Below are positions 32,323 to 43,330 of a stretch of DNA of 64,000 nucleotides, one piece after another. Origin of the DNA: Calliphora vicina (taxonomy: Eukaryota > Arthropoda > Insecta > Diptera > Calliphoridae); the NCBI RefSeq assembly GCF_958450345.1, contig NC_088781.1, positions 74,317,140-74,381,139 on the forward strand. The letters are read 5' to 3'. Every line of letters begins with the position of its first letter. The first letter of the stretch is position 1. Made by a program: the position numbers and the translations under genes. The notes under the pieces were generated by a model, which did not search any database, was not told the origin of the DNA, and saw only the letters and a program-made list of their open reading frames with translations.

Positions 32323-33189
32323 CACATCTGCTCAAAATAATAGATACACCTAATTGGAAAAAATTTAAATGGCGGTAACATTGAAAATTTCCTCGCAAGC
32401 GTTAAGAATACATCATATTATTAAAATTTCTATCTGGCAATGTCATGTCAGTCAAAAATCTGGCAACTATTTGCTTTCATGTTGATTTTTAAAAACGAAT
32501 TTATTTGAATTACAAAAAATTATTTGCTCATAAAAATAGATACACATCAGTAATTTGTAATTTGTTTATATACAATTTTTTTTTTTGTGCAATTTTTTGT
32601 TCCTATTTACGTGAAACAGTAAGTATAATTTAAATTTTAGCAACAATTTTATAAAAAATAGGACTCTTTTGAAGAAAATGGGACGAAATCATCATTGTAC
32701 CGAAGATGAGAAAAAAATTGTTCAAACGATGAGAAATCAAGGAAAATCATTACGGGAAATAGCAAAGAGCATAGGAAGATCTTTACATTTTGTCCAAAAT
32801 GCTTTATCTAAAAAACAAAAAAGAGAAACTCGCGGTAGACCAAAGAAACCCAGTCCAGAAACAGATAGGCGGATCGTCCTTATGGTTAAAAAAGACCCTT
32901 TCATATCATCGAAAGCTATTTCTGCGGAGCTATGTAACGAAATCAGTCCACAAACAGTTCGTCGTCGTCTTTTACAAGCTAAATTGCCGGGAAAAATTGC
33001 CAGAAAAGTGCCACTAATGCGCCAAAAAAATATCAAGACAAGATTAGAATTTGCTAAAGAGCACTTACAATGGTCCGGGTGTGAAGGCGAAAAAAAATGG
33101 AGAAATATTTTATGGAGCGACGAAACAAAAATAAATTTGTTTGGAAACGACTGCCAAAGAAATGTACGCCGACCAAAAGGAAAAGAATT
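32323..33189 (+). mobile_element. Tc1-family transposon, 3'-truncated second copy
   Basis: Starts with the same 28-bp TIR as 22621-24276, after TA. Same family, opposite orientation of the gene. Similarity stops at about 33189 in the middle of the transposase; the right TIR is missing. Confidence 0.92.
32669..33189 (+). pseudogene. Tc1 transposase, N-terminal half
   Basis: Met at 32669 in MKKMGRNHHCTEDEKKIV. Both DNA-binding helix-turn-helix units, the GRPKK hook and the first catalytic Asp (LWSDETKINLFGND) are present in one open frame, without the frameshift of the other copy. After RRPKGKEF the coding similarity ends; the frame runs on to 33295 through unrelated sequence. Second Asp and Glu are lost, so it cannot be catalytic, but the DNA-binding part is intact. 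Confidence 0.9.
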
Positions 33190-33988
33190 CCAATTCTCAT
33201 TTCATTCCACGTTGTATAATGTTGTTGTTGGGTGTTTGTGCTGTTTACGTATGATAGACCCAGCGGATTTTTTTCCCCATACATCTTCCAACTGAGACCA
33301 ATGACAATGTAGATGCGACTAATCCAAAGTCTGTATTCATTTTACACTTACATTTACACAGCGATGGCCTAGGCCGTCATATGGGTCCAACTCTACCGAC
33401 AATGTAAGCGAAAGTCGGATGGGTCCAACTCCACCTACATTGTAAGCGAAGGTCGGATGGGTCCAACTCCACTGACTTTTTTTAATCGTCTTAAATTTCT
33501 TTTACTGAAGCCGAACATTTCTTTTAACATAAAAAACACACAACAACACTTATTATTTTTAATTTGTACTTATTTATTTTATTTAATTAATTATTTTTAA
33601 TGCCACAATCACGGTTAAAGCACTTGTACTTTCAAAAACACTTTACAATATGAAATTTTACTTTGAAAGAATAGAAAAAACAAAGAAACAACAAAAAATA
33701 AATAACGGGACAACGGCTGAACCAAAACAAACAATAAAATTATATTAACATATGATACTACATTACATAGCCATCCAATTCAGATGCAAGCAAGTACGAT
33801 AACAACATTTTATTCGATTTTGCCTTGTTCTTTAATTCAAATATGTATTTCATTTTACAATGGAATAGCAATAGGACTCATCTGAATCGGATGCTAGTTG
33901 TATACTCTTAACCAATTTTATTTTATGTTTTTCTATTGACATAATAGTATACATTTGGATGTGTTTTAAATTGTAATAACCTGCGGAC
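33190..33988. repeat. Non-coding, with a 38-bp tandem repeat at 33378-33472
   Basis: The phrase gtcggatgggtccaactcca recurs at about 33414 and 33452, with an earlier form at 33378 (atgggtccaactctaccgac). Two and a half units, period about 38. The rest is AT-rich and shows no gene. Confidence 0.65.
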
Positions 33989-35136
33989 CAGGGATGTTAA
34001 ATGAAGTTTTCAATTTTGTACCACCCTCCAAAAAAAATTGTACTTTTTGGACCTTCGCGGTACCATTTTTTTAGTTTATTAAAAAGTATCTACATAAAAA
34101 TTCAATTGTACACAAAAAACTAAACTTAACATTAACATGGATTAAATTAGCTACTACCGACCAAAAACTACAAATGCTTTAATTTTTTACTGACTTCAGC
34201 TGAAGCTCTAAATTGATTACACAAGGCAACAAAATCGGAAAAAAATTTAGAGGATTTTTAAACCACTACAAAATTTTGATGTATTGTGGTCCAGTACTAC
34301 AAATATGGTCCAAATTGTAAATTCTATGTAGAGGATTTTTTAAAAAAAATGTTTAAGTAAAATTGAGCTTTTTTATACGTTTCTCCACATAAGTAATGAT
34401 AACTCAAAAACGGTTACTCCGATATTATTAAAATTAACTTAAAAAAATGTAAATATACATAACCTATATTCCGTTTAATCGGCTCAGTAGTTTCGGATTT
34501 ATAATAACAAATTAGGAAAAATATATTTTTTACGTGAAAATAGCTAATAGTTTTGTATTCAAAAACTCATGAAAAATCAAAACGGCAGAAATTGTTCAGG
34601 TTTAATGCTTTATCACAAAGCCACGTATAATAGAAACAACATGAGAAATATATCATAAAAACCATTATTTTCGAATTTATTAACAATTAAGTGAATTCGC
34701 CCATATTCGCAAAATTTTAGTTTTTTGTTTGATATACATAAAATTGAGCAGTTAATGTACTTCATTCGATTGATTGAATTTTGAAATAATTTTCCCCATG
34801 CTATGTACAAATTTTAACATACATATCGTCACCTAAAATGCAAAATGACGTAACATCACTTTTCATAAGTTTATAGGAGAAGCAAAAAACGATATAATAT
34901 GAAAACTACTTGAGATATTGAAACAAAATTTTCAAATTTGAATTACATTACTCTAGAAATATATTTTATGAAAAAAAAATAATTTTTTCAAAGCACACTT
35001 TAAGATACGTGGCTTACGTTTTTTTGAATTGTTATTTTCTGAAACAAAAAAACGTATCATCAATATAAATTTTTATGAAAAAATAAAAACTTAAATAAAA
35101 ATATTTTTTTTATTTTAAATAAAAGCAGTTTATATA

Positions 35137-35744
35137 TGGGGCATTTCACGTCAAGTGAACCAACTTTTGAAATCGATGTCTTCCGATAGCGATGAAATTT
35201 GCACCAATATTAGTTCTATTGGATAGTAATTCGGACACCATTAAGAAAGCTTAGGTCTTTTCCTAAGCGACCTATATTGTCGCTTAGTGGGATGCGAGTG
35301 GGATATCTATCAAAAAAAATATTTTGTAACTCAAGATTTAAAATTTTTGAATTTTTTTGCAAAATCAAAAACTTTGTTGACTTTTTTTAAAAAATGGACC
35401 ATTTTGGCCCATTTTGAAAAAAAGTCAAAAATATTTTTGATTTAAAAAAAAAAATCAAAAATATTTTATTAAATTTTTTTAATTTTTTTTTCGAAAGATT
35501 GCATAAATAGCTATCTAAACTATTTGGGACACATTTTGCTAAGAACAATAGGTAATAAGTTATATGGATAAAAAAAACACCTGTTTGGCCAAAATGTCAA
35601 ATTTTGACCTCCTATAACTCAGAGAGTTCTTGACCGATCTTGTTGAAAAATGGTGTCCGAATTACTATCCAATAGAACTAACATTTCATCGCGATCGGAA
35701 GACATCGATTTCAAAAGTTGGTTCACTTGACGTGAAATGCCCCA
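35137..35744. mobile_element. 608-bp internally deleted relative of the 44443-49794 transposon
   Basis: Same termini TGGGGCATTTCACGTCAAGT, same TATA target duplication (35133-35136, 35745-35748), and the same subterminal phrases (agcttaggtcttttcctaag, gggatgcgagtgggatatct, gtgtccgaattactatccaa). It consists only of outer arm sequence, with no transposase. Confidence 0.95.
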
Positions 35745-36200
35745 TATACATTTTTAATTTTATTATGTTTATTTTAATTACTAACAACTACTTTTTTAAA
35801 CTAAAAAAGGTTTTTCATGAAATTTTCATTAAGACTGCAAAAAATATTCAATTGCAACAAATTTATTAAAAACAAATTAGGATACTACCTAAAATAAGGT
35901 AAAAACGATTTATTAATTAATTACTCAAAGCGTATACGTTATTTTGTTTAAGAAAATCATATATGTATTTGATGATACTTTAGTTTCAATTTTGGTTATA
36001 ACTTGGTTATTTTTGATAGTAAAAGTTTAAAATTTTGTACACATATGTATGTAATATGATGTAGTGAATCGTAATCAATAATAAAATCAATTTCGAATTT
36101 TTTGATGATACGTTGTTTTGCATATCAGGTGACGATATATATTGCATTTCAATCGGCTCAGTACTTTCGGAGTTATAATACCAAATTGAAACAAAAATAT

Positions 36201-36566
36201 TGTTACGTTTTAACCTTTTCAAAACGTTTGGTTTATTTCCTTTAAATAAACCGGATACTTTTGATTGCAAATAAAAGCCGTTTAGTAGTTTGAAAATTGT
36301 AACAACTCTTTATTTATTCAAATGTACAACAACAGCAGAATTAAATAGTCACTCAATGTTTTTTATACACGTTTGTAAATTCGCAGAAATACAGACACAA
36401 TTTATAATGTACACGAATTTACTTGAAAAACACAACACCCTTTAAGACACTCAGTTGATGTTTATTCGAAAAGCGTCTCTGATAAACTCACTCACGACTG
36501 CAACCTCTGCCACTATTTATAACACTGCCATCGTTATATTTTTAATTCAAGTACAATTTCGTAACA
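36201..36566 (-). repeat. Solo LTR of the 9388-12843 gypsy family
   Basis: Starts TGTTACG, ends CGTAACA, flanked by ATAT on both sides (36197-36200, 36567-36570). 366 bp; it lacks the stretch between cactgc and catcgttatatt present in the other LTRs. Recombination between the LTRs of a former full element is the usual origin. Confidence 0.92.
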
Positions 36567-36844
36567 ATATATTTATTACGTGAAAATAATAAAACAAATG
36601 TAAAATTTCCACTCAAAGTTTCGATTTTTAATGAGTTTTTTAAAACAAAAAAATTTGCTATTTTCACGTAAAAATATATTGTTTGCTTCAATTTGTCATT
36701 ATAACTCCGTTATAAAATCTCAAATTTTCTAATTTATTTTAATAAAATCGGACTAACCGTTTTTGAGTTGTCATTAATTATGTGAGGAAACGTGTAATGA
36801 CTCCATAGAATTGAAAAATTTTACCATTTTTGTACTTAAGCTTA

Positions 36845-37102
36845 GTACTCTGTTCATATTTGCGAAAAACTATGGTTTTTCATGCGAACAATTTTACATG
36901 CTGTTTGACAGCTAGCTGTTCGTGCGAAAGAAGTGCTGCGTATGTTATTTCGTGTGGAACAATAAGGTTGCCAGATGTATTTCACGTGTTTTCCACAATA
37001 AAAACAGAGTACTGCTTTTGCTAAATTATTTCGCATATATTTCATTCCAAATATTTTATATGTAGTTTGACAGCATTTCGCACGAAATTTTGAACAGAGT
37101 AC
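36845..37102. mobile_element. 258-bp MITE
   Basis: Perfect 12-bp terminal inverted repeats GTACTCTGTTCA / TGAACAGAGTAC, with wider imperfect pairing (tgcgaaa near 36860, ttcgcacgaaa near 37076). Superfamily not determined. Confidence 0.75.
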
Positions 37103-37714
37103 CTAGCTTTAGGTAGCAATGGTGCATCAAATCTATATAGTGGTTATTCACGCCTTTTTTGCTGTTTACCTGTGTTATTGATTGAATCAAAATTTGCAAT
37201 TTCCATTCGGGAACATTTTTACTAGTAGACGTACAATACTACTTGAATTGTGGAGTAAATTTATGGAACCAATTGCACTTCGTTATTAAGGTTGACTTTA
37301 ATAATCTTTAATTTCTAACAATTTAATTAATTTTATTTAATTTCTTTAACAATATCAATATTGATATTATGTTTACAAATTGCTTGTGGTTTTTGTAAAA
37401 GTTGTTTATATAAAATATTTTAAATTGTACCAAATGAGACGCGGTAGTACCACGGTACTTTAGAAGGTCAAAATGTACCAAAAAAAGTACAATTGTACCA
37501 ACTTTAACATCCCTGCTGCGGACTGCTGGGGAGTTGCTCATATGAGAACTCATAAACAACTCTCTCTATTTTGTTAGAGAATAAGATTTACAAAGAAACA
37601 AAATAGAATTTGTGAATATACTCAATGTGTATTACACATACATACATATATACATACAACTAAACTTTTGTTTTCTTTTTATTATGCTATTATATATGTA
37701 CATGGGTTTTTGGG

Positions 37715-38012
37715 TTTTTTGTTTATATCTCGGCCATTTGTGGACCAATTTTCTCGATTTTAAATAGCAACCGAGCCGGAACAATTCCGGAGATTTTGAT
37801 GTATCAATCATGTTTGTAAGTTATTTAGGGAATTTGGAAAGTTGATTTCAACACACAGACGGACAGACGGACATGGCTATATCGACTTCGCTATCTATAA
37901 CGATCCAGAATATATATACTTTATGGGGTCGCAAATGAAAAATGTAGAAATTACAAACGGAATGACAAACTTATATATACCCTTGCCACGCATGGTGAAG
38001 GGTATAATAAGA
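37715..38012 (+). repeat. DINE-like repeat family 1, copy
   Basis: ctcggccatttgtggaccaa, cagacggacagacggacatg, gatccagaatatatatactt and a terminal gtgaagggtata. Lacks the 5' hairpin part. Confidence 0.85.
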
Positions 38013-39340
38013 TTTGCGATTTCATTTTAATTAAAAGGTATGTATTAAACAAAAATAATTAGTTTGTGATCTGTGATTGTATGTTTTAGTGCTTAACAGT
38101 GGAAAAAGGAAATTTCCTTTGTGAAAGGGTTTTTAGATATGAAATCCAATTTTGTGTGGAATAAAAGTAGGGTGGATTCGACCGGATTCGGTTAACTGTT
38201 TACATAGTTTATTGAAATGGGTTGTTATCTATGTATGTCAAGTTCAAATATAGGCTGCAAGTTTTTGTTAAGTTTTGATTTTTTTCGGTTTTTAATTAAA
38301 ATGGCAGGATGTAGTAATATTAATATGGCTTCATACAATTTTGTGCAAAAATTATAAGGAGTGGTCGTAGAGCATTGAAATTTGGCACCGAGAATTATAT
38401 GGACTAAATTAAGAAAAAAATAAATTTTTATCAAAATCGTTCACGCCCATACAATCCAAATTGATTTCCTATCCAAGAAAGTCTAGAAATTTGGTACATT
38501 CATTTTCTGAAACAAAAAAAGAATGCAATGCATTCATTCAATGCATGCTAAGTTTTATTAAAATCTGCCATGCCAACCGCATACCGCCCAAGCAAAAGTC
38601 TAGAAATTTGGTACATACATTTTCTAAAACAAACAAAGATAATATGCCGAGTTTCAATAAAATCGGTCAAGCCCACCGTCCACGCGGCGAATACGATTTT
38701 GACGATTTTTTACATTTTATGACCTGGTATCTCCGGAACCCTTTGGTCCATTAATCCAAAAGTTTGTATATATCTTAACCATGTATACAATACAATTTTT
38801 ATACCAAATTTCGTCAAGATTGGAGAGGGATAGGTCCAAAATGTATATTTTGTTGGTTGGTTATATATGGAAGTACCCATATACTTAAAAAAACAAATAA
38901 ATTTTAAAATTTAACGAATTGATTATATATAAATATACATATATAAATTAAAACAAAAAAATTTATTAACAATTTTTTATGTTTTTGAATTTATTAACAA
39001 AGCGCCGCTAGATTGAGTATTTCGGCCACTGTGGGTCGGTCAGTTTGATTACAACATAGTTTCGGGATATATTTTTGTTAAATTTTTTATATTTTTGTAA
39101 TTAATTTCTATATATTACTAGCTGAACGCCCCGTTAGTTCTTCAAGTTTCTCCAAAAAAGTTCTCTTAGTAAGAAAAATGAGAAGTGAGAAGAGGAGGCA
39201 ATTATTGGAAATTAAAATTTCCGAATTTTTGAATTTTTTTTCTTTACAAACCATCTCCTGAAAATTTCGAATCGAATACAAAAAAAATCAGCCAAATCGC
39301 TGATGCCATTACATACATGGACCATTTCATTTATATATAT
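38013..39340. other. No gene recognised
   Basis: A 40-base phrase (gtctagaaatttggtacat followed by cattttct and aaac) occurs at 38481 and again at 38602, each followed by ttaataaaatc/tcaataaaatcgg, suggesting two pieces of a dispersed repeat. The rest is AT-rich and without coding signal. Confidence 0.45.
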
Positions 39341-39344
39341 ATAG

Positions 39345-39612
39345 ACTAGCTGTCCCGCAAACGTTGTTCTGCCATAGTTCACACAAAATTTGAAGACTCC
39401 CACTATAATAGTACTCCAAGTATGCAATAATAAATTTTTACTTTGTATGGGAGGTGTCATGCCCATTGTTCCTGGTCCCTGGATTGTGAATCTAAACAAT
39501 CCAGGGACCCACTCCAACGTACAGAACAAATTTCATCGAAATCGGCCCAGCCGTTAAGGAGGAGTTCAGTTACTAACACACGTACAGAAGAATTATATAT
39601 ATAAAGATTGAA
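39345..39612 (+). repeat. SINE-like or truncated LINE 3'-end repeat
   Basis: Runs from ctagctgtcccgcaaacgtt to agaagaattatatatataaa, with ttcatcgaaatcggcccagc before the tail. Such ends are widespread in insect genomes as short retroposons, which I recall but cannot assign. A perfect hairpin, ggtccctggatt...aatccagggacc, sits at 39474-39509. Confidence 0.5.
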
Positions 39613-40671
39613 AATTGAATAAGGAAAATGCCAGTCACTCCACTTAATACATTCATTAGAGCTTTTGAGGCAAATTCTAATGATTTTCCTGAGGACATAC
39701 ATAATGTTTATACCTTTGAGGTTCATAGCGCTGAAATAAAAGTGTTATGGGAGAAAATTAAAACAACATATGAGGCCTGTTTAGATTTTTTGAAGAATTC
39801 TGATACAGAGCCTAGTGATGTAGATGTAGCTGCGCTAAATATCAGGTCACATATGTAGCCTATATTAAATTTTTAGGTGCGATTAATGAGAAGGTGCGTA
39901 AATTTAAATCGATACCGAAGGAGCGCACTGTGGGAGAAATCAACAATTTAGTGGCGCAAAATAAAAAAAAAAACTTTCGCATATTTGATTTATTGTTATG
40001 TAGTTTCAATCTATAGTTGTTGCTGTACTTAAAAATATTTAACATTTATTAATAACTTCAGTGGTTTGGTATTGACAACTATTTAAATGTAAAAAATATT
40101 TTAGAAATTTTTTTTTATGAAGAATTGGTTTCAAAGTTGTTATTAACCTGGATAGTATAAGGTTTTATTTAAGTTGTATTTTTACTTTTTTTTATGTAGA
40201 TGGAATATGAGGCTTGGTAAATCAGAAAAATAAAAATATATTTTCCGCTATTTGTGATAACCAATGGCCATATTCTTATAGCATTTTATTTTTTTTACTT
40301 TTTGAATTTTCGGAAGGTTGCCAGTTTCTAATGCTGTGAGATGCAGTCCTAATTTTTTTGCCAATATCAAGGCCATATTACAGACTACATATGGTAAAAA
40401 ATTTAGCTGCGAAATAGTGCGAGGTGAATTTATATAATTTTTTAAGAAATTATTATCGTTGGGACGATGTAAAATCTCGTACTAAATTTGTTCCTTATTT
40501 TTTTAAGATTGTATATAAGAAGTGTTATTGGTCATTACATTATATAAAAATTAAATTTATGTAATTCTAACTACTTACAAGTTGCTAAAAACAAATGCCC
40601 ATATACCAAATTTGCCTTAAAATTATGAGTCCTTTTAAATATGGTAGTGCTTTATTTAGATTAAAAATATA

Positions 40672-40812
40672 ACATTTGCGTATTTCGCCTTTTATCCAAT
40701 AAAAAAATACTGAAATATCATTGGATAAAAGACGAAATGCGCAAAATAGGATTTGATTTTAGACCTATCGTTTCTTTGTGTTTTTTCGTCAAAAAAATCG
40801 ACCCACCTTAAT
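40672..40812. mobile_element. Palindromic MITE (GGGTGGGTCGATTTTT type), copy 2, partial
   Basis: Contains ggataaaagacgaaatgcgc and its partner upstream, then ttagacctatcgtttctt and the terminal tcgacccacctta. Only one full half is present. Confidence 0.65.
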
Positions 40813-41031
40813 ATACATACCTTATTGTTATTTGTTATAAAAATTAAAAATTAATTGCTAAATAAAAAATTTTCTTTCAATTGTAAAGACATAATTATGT
40901 ACGTTTATTTCTTATAATTCGGGATTTTCGGGAAATCTAAAATCCCGAAACTCCGGGTCGGGATTTCGGGATTCTTTACCAAATCCCGAACCCCGGGATT
41001 TTCAAAAATCAGTCCCGATTAGCATCTCTAG

Positions 41032-41140
41032 TTTCACCTGCAAGCTATAAAAAAGTGGAACCGTTATCGAAAGATGTTAGGCAACTTTTGTTGGATCCAT
41101 TACTTCCTAGTGATTCATCAGACTCTGAAGTCGACTAATT
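41032..41140 (+). pseudogene. Possible C-terminal remnant of a Transib transposase
   Basis: Reads SPASYKKVEPLSKDVRQLLL then DPLLPSDSSDSEVD and a stop. Transib transposases, as I recall them, end with a loosely similar K..LS-EV-LL stretch and an acidic tail. Too short to be sure; it could equally be the tail of another gene captured by the element. Confidence 0.3.
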
Positions 41141-42079
41141 TAAATAAATTTTAAAAATCTCGTAATAAAAATTCACAAAATTGTAACAAGTGTTAGTTAG
41201 CTTAATTACTCTTTATTTCATTGTTTAATTATAACTAAATTATTTATAATAATGAAATGAAATCATTTCATAACTAATAATTGTTATTCGTTTTTAAAAA
41301 TAAACTTATTAATAAAACTAAAAAAAGTTTAAAAGTTTATGCCGGCAATAGGGTAAATGTCCAAAATCTATAGATTTAAATAGTTACTTGCTATAAATAA
41401 AATTACTTATAAAATTTAAATTTTTTGAAAGATATATTAAAATAATTTGTTACAATTGAAAATAGTATAGAATTTCTTCCGAGGTAGTGTAGTTTAGCAG
41501 CCTCTCCCGCTCATTCTACTGAAGTAGCAGTACCCATTTTGCATTACTTTATTAGCTTACCTCCTTGCCTGCAATATTTCCATATAAATGAAATTAATTT
41601 GGCCAAGCGTTTAGAAGATACGAATTTAGTTCCACTAAATTAGGGTTTTCTCCCACTGTGGAGCGGTTGATTCTAATTCTGTTCATACTTTTACACTACC
41701 CCATTGCGATGTCGACGCATTTGTAAGGGATTATGATTCTTGGCTGGCCTTTAGGGATTTATTTACGGCGATTTATATAATTTTATATATAATTTTCGTC
41801 TGGATACTGACAGGTCCAGTTAATTCTATGTAATTGTCAGTTAATGGTATTTCAGTAACTCACGATTTCCTAAAAGACCTAATGCTGTCATTTGATTATT
41901 TTTTATTACTATTGATCTACATCTATGAATTAAACACAAATGAATTCAACATTTTAACTAACATTCGAATTGTATATTTACGTTATCATCATTAAAAAAG
42001 CTAATTGAAATATATTTACGATTTACCCTAGTCTGTATTATTTTACTATTTTCTTTATAAAAACAATGCCTTTAATTGT

Positions 42080-42163
42080 CAGTTGATGGATCTGTCTAAA
42101 AACCATTCAGTTGATGGATCTGTCTAAAAACCATTCAGTTTATGGATCTCTCTAAAAACCATA
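42080..42163 (+). repeat. 28-bp tandem repeat, three units
   Basis: cagttgatggatctgtctaa plus aaaccatt repeats at 42080, 42108 and 42136, the third slightly changed. It lies in the intron or flank 300 bases before the Cand1 exon. Confidence 0.9.
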
Positions 42164-42464
42164 CCTATGCTATTGACATTACAACACACATTAGTGTTGC
42201 AAGGTGGCCGGTAATGTTTCGGTTGCATCCTTTTTGAAATAACTACATTAAACGTATTATACTATTTCTAACATCGTTAGAATCTATTGTTGCTTCCTTT
42301 TTTTATGCAACTTTGCTGGAAGTATTTTACTAGATTCTAGCGAGTAAATCGTATGCTTGTTATTTTAGCATTAAAAAACATTAAATTTGTTTCTTTCATT
42401 TTTATATAAATTTTGGAAAATTGGATTGATGCCAAACAAATATTAATATATTTTTTTTAAATAG

Positions 42465-42807
42465 GGCTTGATCAATTTGTACAACAGTTACGGGACACTT
42501 GTACACACAAAGTGAAAGCGAACTCTGTTAAACAGGAGTATGAGAAACAAGATGAATTGAAGCGATCAGCGTTGAGAGCAGTATCCGCATTATCAAAGAT
42601 TCACAAAGCAGGTAAATGAAATTATATTCCGATTTGTATGAGTAATTTGAAATTATCTCTTTATTATTTATATTTTTAGATAAAAATCAACAACTGACTG
42701 ATTTCTTAAAATCAATTAAGGATTCTCCAGAATTAAGCAAAATATATGAATATGTTCAAAAGGATACTGTTACTAATAACACAGAAATTTCCATGGATCA
42801 GAGCTAA
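42465..42807 (+). CDS. Cand1: Cand1, last two coding exons
   Basis: CAND1 wraps around unneddylated cullin-RBX1 and exchanges substrate receptors in SCF-type ubiquitin ligases. Exon 42465-42611 follows an acceptor (tttttttaaatag) and reads LDQFVQQLRDTCTHKV then KANSVKQEYEKQDELKRSAL. The donor gtaaat at 42612 and acceptor tttttag at 42679 bound a 68-base intron. Last exon 42680-42807 reads LTDFLKSIKDSPELSKIYEY and ends EISMDQS before TAA; human CAND1 ends in a similar acidic ES-MDTS tail (from memory). Phase 1 at the first acceptor fits the expected ..RLDQ... AATAAA near 42853 may serve as poly(A) signal. Upstream exons, over 1100 codons, are not found in the window. Confidence 0.88.
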
Positions 42808-43149
42808 ACTAAATTCAAGTTTTTCTTCTAAGTCAACGGATAAACTTTAAAAATAAACAAAATTCGAAATGATATATTTAAATCTTTGACATAATTATTA
42901 GAACTTATAAATTTTACAATCCATAGATATTTTGAATTTGACATTTTTTAGTTTTCATTTTTATTTGGATCTAAAATTGATTCTGCTTACATTTAATCCT
43001 TAATGATTTCTATGAATAGAATTATATTTTTTCTTATTTAGAAATAAATGGTTAAAATACAAGTAAATACTAAATATCATTAAACCAAGAAAATCTTTAG
43101 TTTTAATTATATTTTACATTCGAGATACAACCCGTACTGCTGTAACAAT
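42808..43149. other. Cand1 3' UTR and flank
   Basis: AT-rich. An aaaaataaacaaa stretch at 42850-42862 supplies a poly(A) signal about 45 bases after the stop. Nothing else recognised. Confidence 0.5.
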
Positions 43150-43330
43150 TTAGCGGAGTGTATGTTCGATATAAATTTCATTAGAATCAATAACATTAGA
43201 TTTAACTTGCTCTATAGCTATAGTCAAATTTTCGGCACGTTCACATAGTGACTTTCTCTTCGAGTGTCATTCTGTTTTTAGTCGTTGAATTACATTTTTT
43301 TGTTGGAAGTTTATTTTTTTTTTTAGCTAA
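43150..43330 (-). pseudogene. Unidentified short coding-like segment
   Basis: Minus strand: NFQQKNVIQRLKTE, a TGA, HSKRKSLCERAENLTIAIEQ, VKSNVIDSNEIYIEHTLR and TAA at 43150. Composition is protein-like (amphipathic, charged), but the frame has one stop and no clear splice acceptor or start. It could be the tail of a gene convergent with Cand1 or a relic of a transposon protein. I do not recognise it. Confidence 0.25.

Larger units (their letters stand above)
33989..37515. mobile_element. 3.5-kb hAT-like non-autonomous element
   Basis: Perfect 8-bp target duplication CTGCGGAC at 33981-33988 and 37516-37523. Ends CAGGGATGTTAAA and its complement are classic hAT-type; both ends then carry repeats of gtacc-rich words (ttgtaccaccctcc, ttggtacaattgtac). 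Inner inverted regions, e.g. ataactcaaaaacggttact near 34385 against its complement near 36760, give a foldback-like interior. No transposase. Holds a 608-bp MITE, a solo gypsy LTR and a 258-bp MITE. Confidence 0.85.
39926..41660. mobile_element. Transib-like DNA transposon 2
   Basis: Target duplication GAGCG at 39921-39925 and 41661-41665, 5 bp and GC-rich as expected for Transib. Termini CACTGTGGGAGAAATC and, reversed, CACAGTGGGAGAAAACC, followed on both sides by aatttagtgg. The interior is degraded: a palindromic MITE at 40672-40812, a ccgaaa-rich segment at 40918-41030, and a short coding remnant at 41032-41140. Insertion in BEL Gag gives an independent check on the boundaries. Confidence 0.82.
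39628..41780 (+). pseudogene. BEL/Pao Gag relic split by a Transib-like element
   Basis: Start ATG 39628: MPVTPLNTFIRAFEANSNDF, then EIKVLWEKIKTTYEACLDF. A frameshift near 39840 is needed to continue YVAYIKFLGAINEKVRKF up to the insertion at 39925. After the insertion (from 41662) it resumes as HTFTLPHCDVDAF and DSWLAFRDLFTAIYI. The pattern LP-CD-F..DY-SW-FRDLFTA is the BEL/Pao Gag block (DUF1759 type). It ends in AT-rich sequence at about 41780. No protease or RT follows. Same superfamily as the relic at 7285, but not necessarily the same element. Confidence 0.7.

Noticed and set aside
33218..33547. Possible solo LTR (tgttgttgttggg ... cacaacaaca)
   Set aside because: Ends are simple-sequence, no flanking duplication, and no internal LTR signals beyond a 38-bp tandem repeat.
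39212..39726. Minus-strand frames of about 90-105 aa
   Set aside because: They run across a SINE-like repeat and antisense to the BEL Gag relic.
16631..41660. RAG-like recombination locus because of CACAGTG heptamers
   Set aside because: No RAG1/RAG2-like gene is present; heptamer-like ends are normal for Transib transposons.
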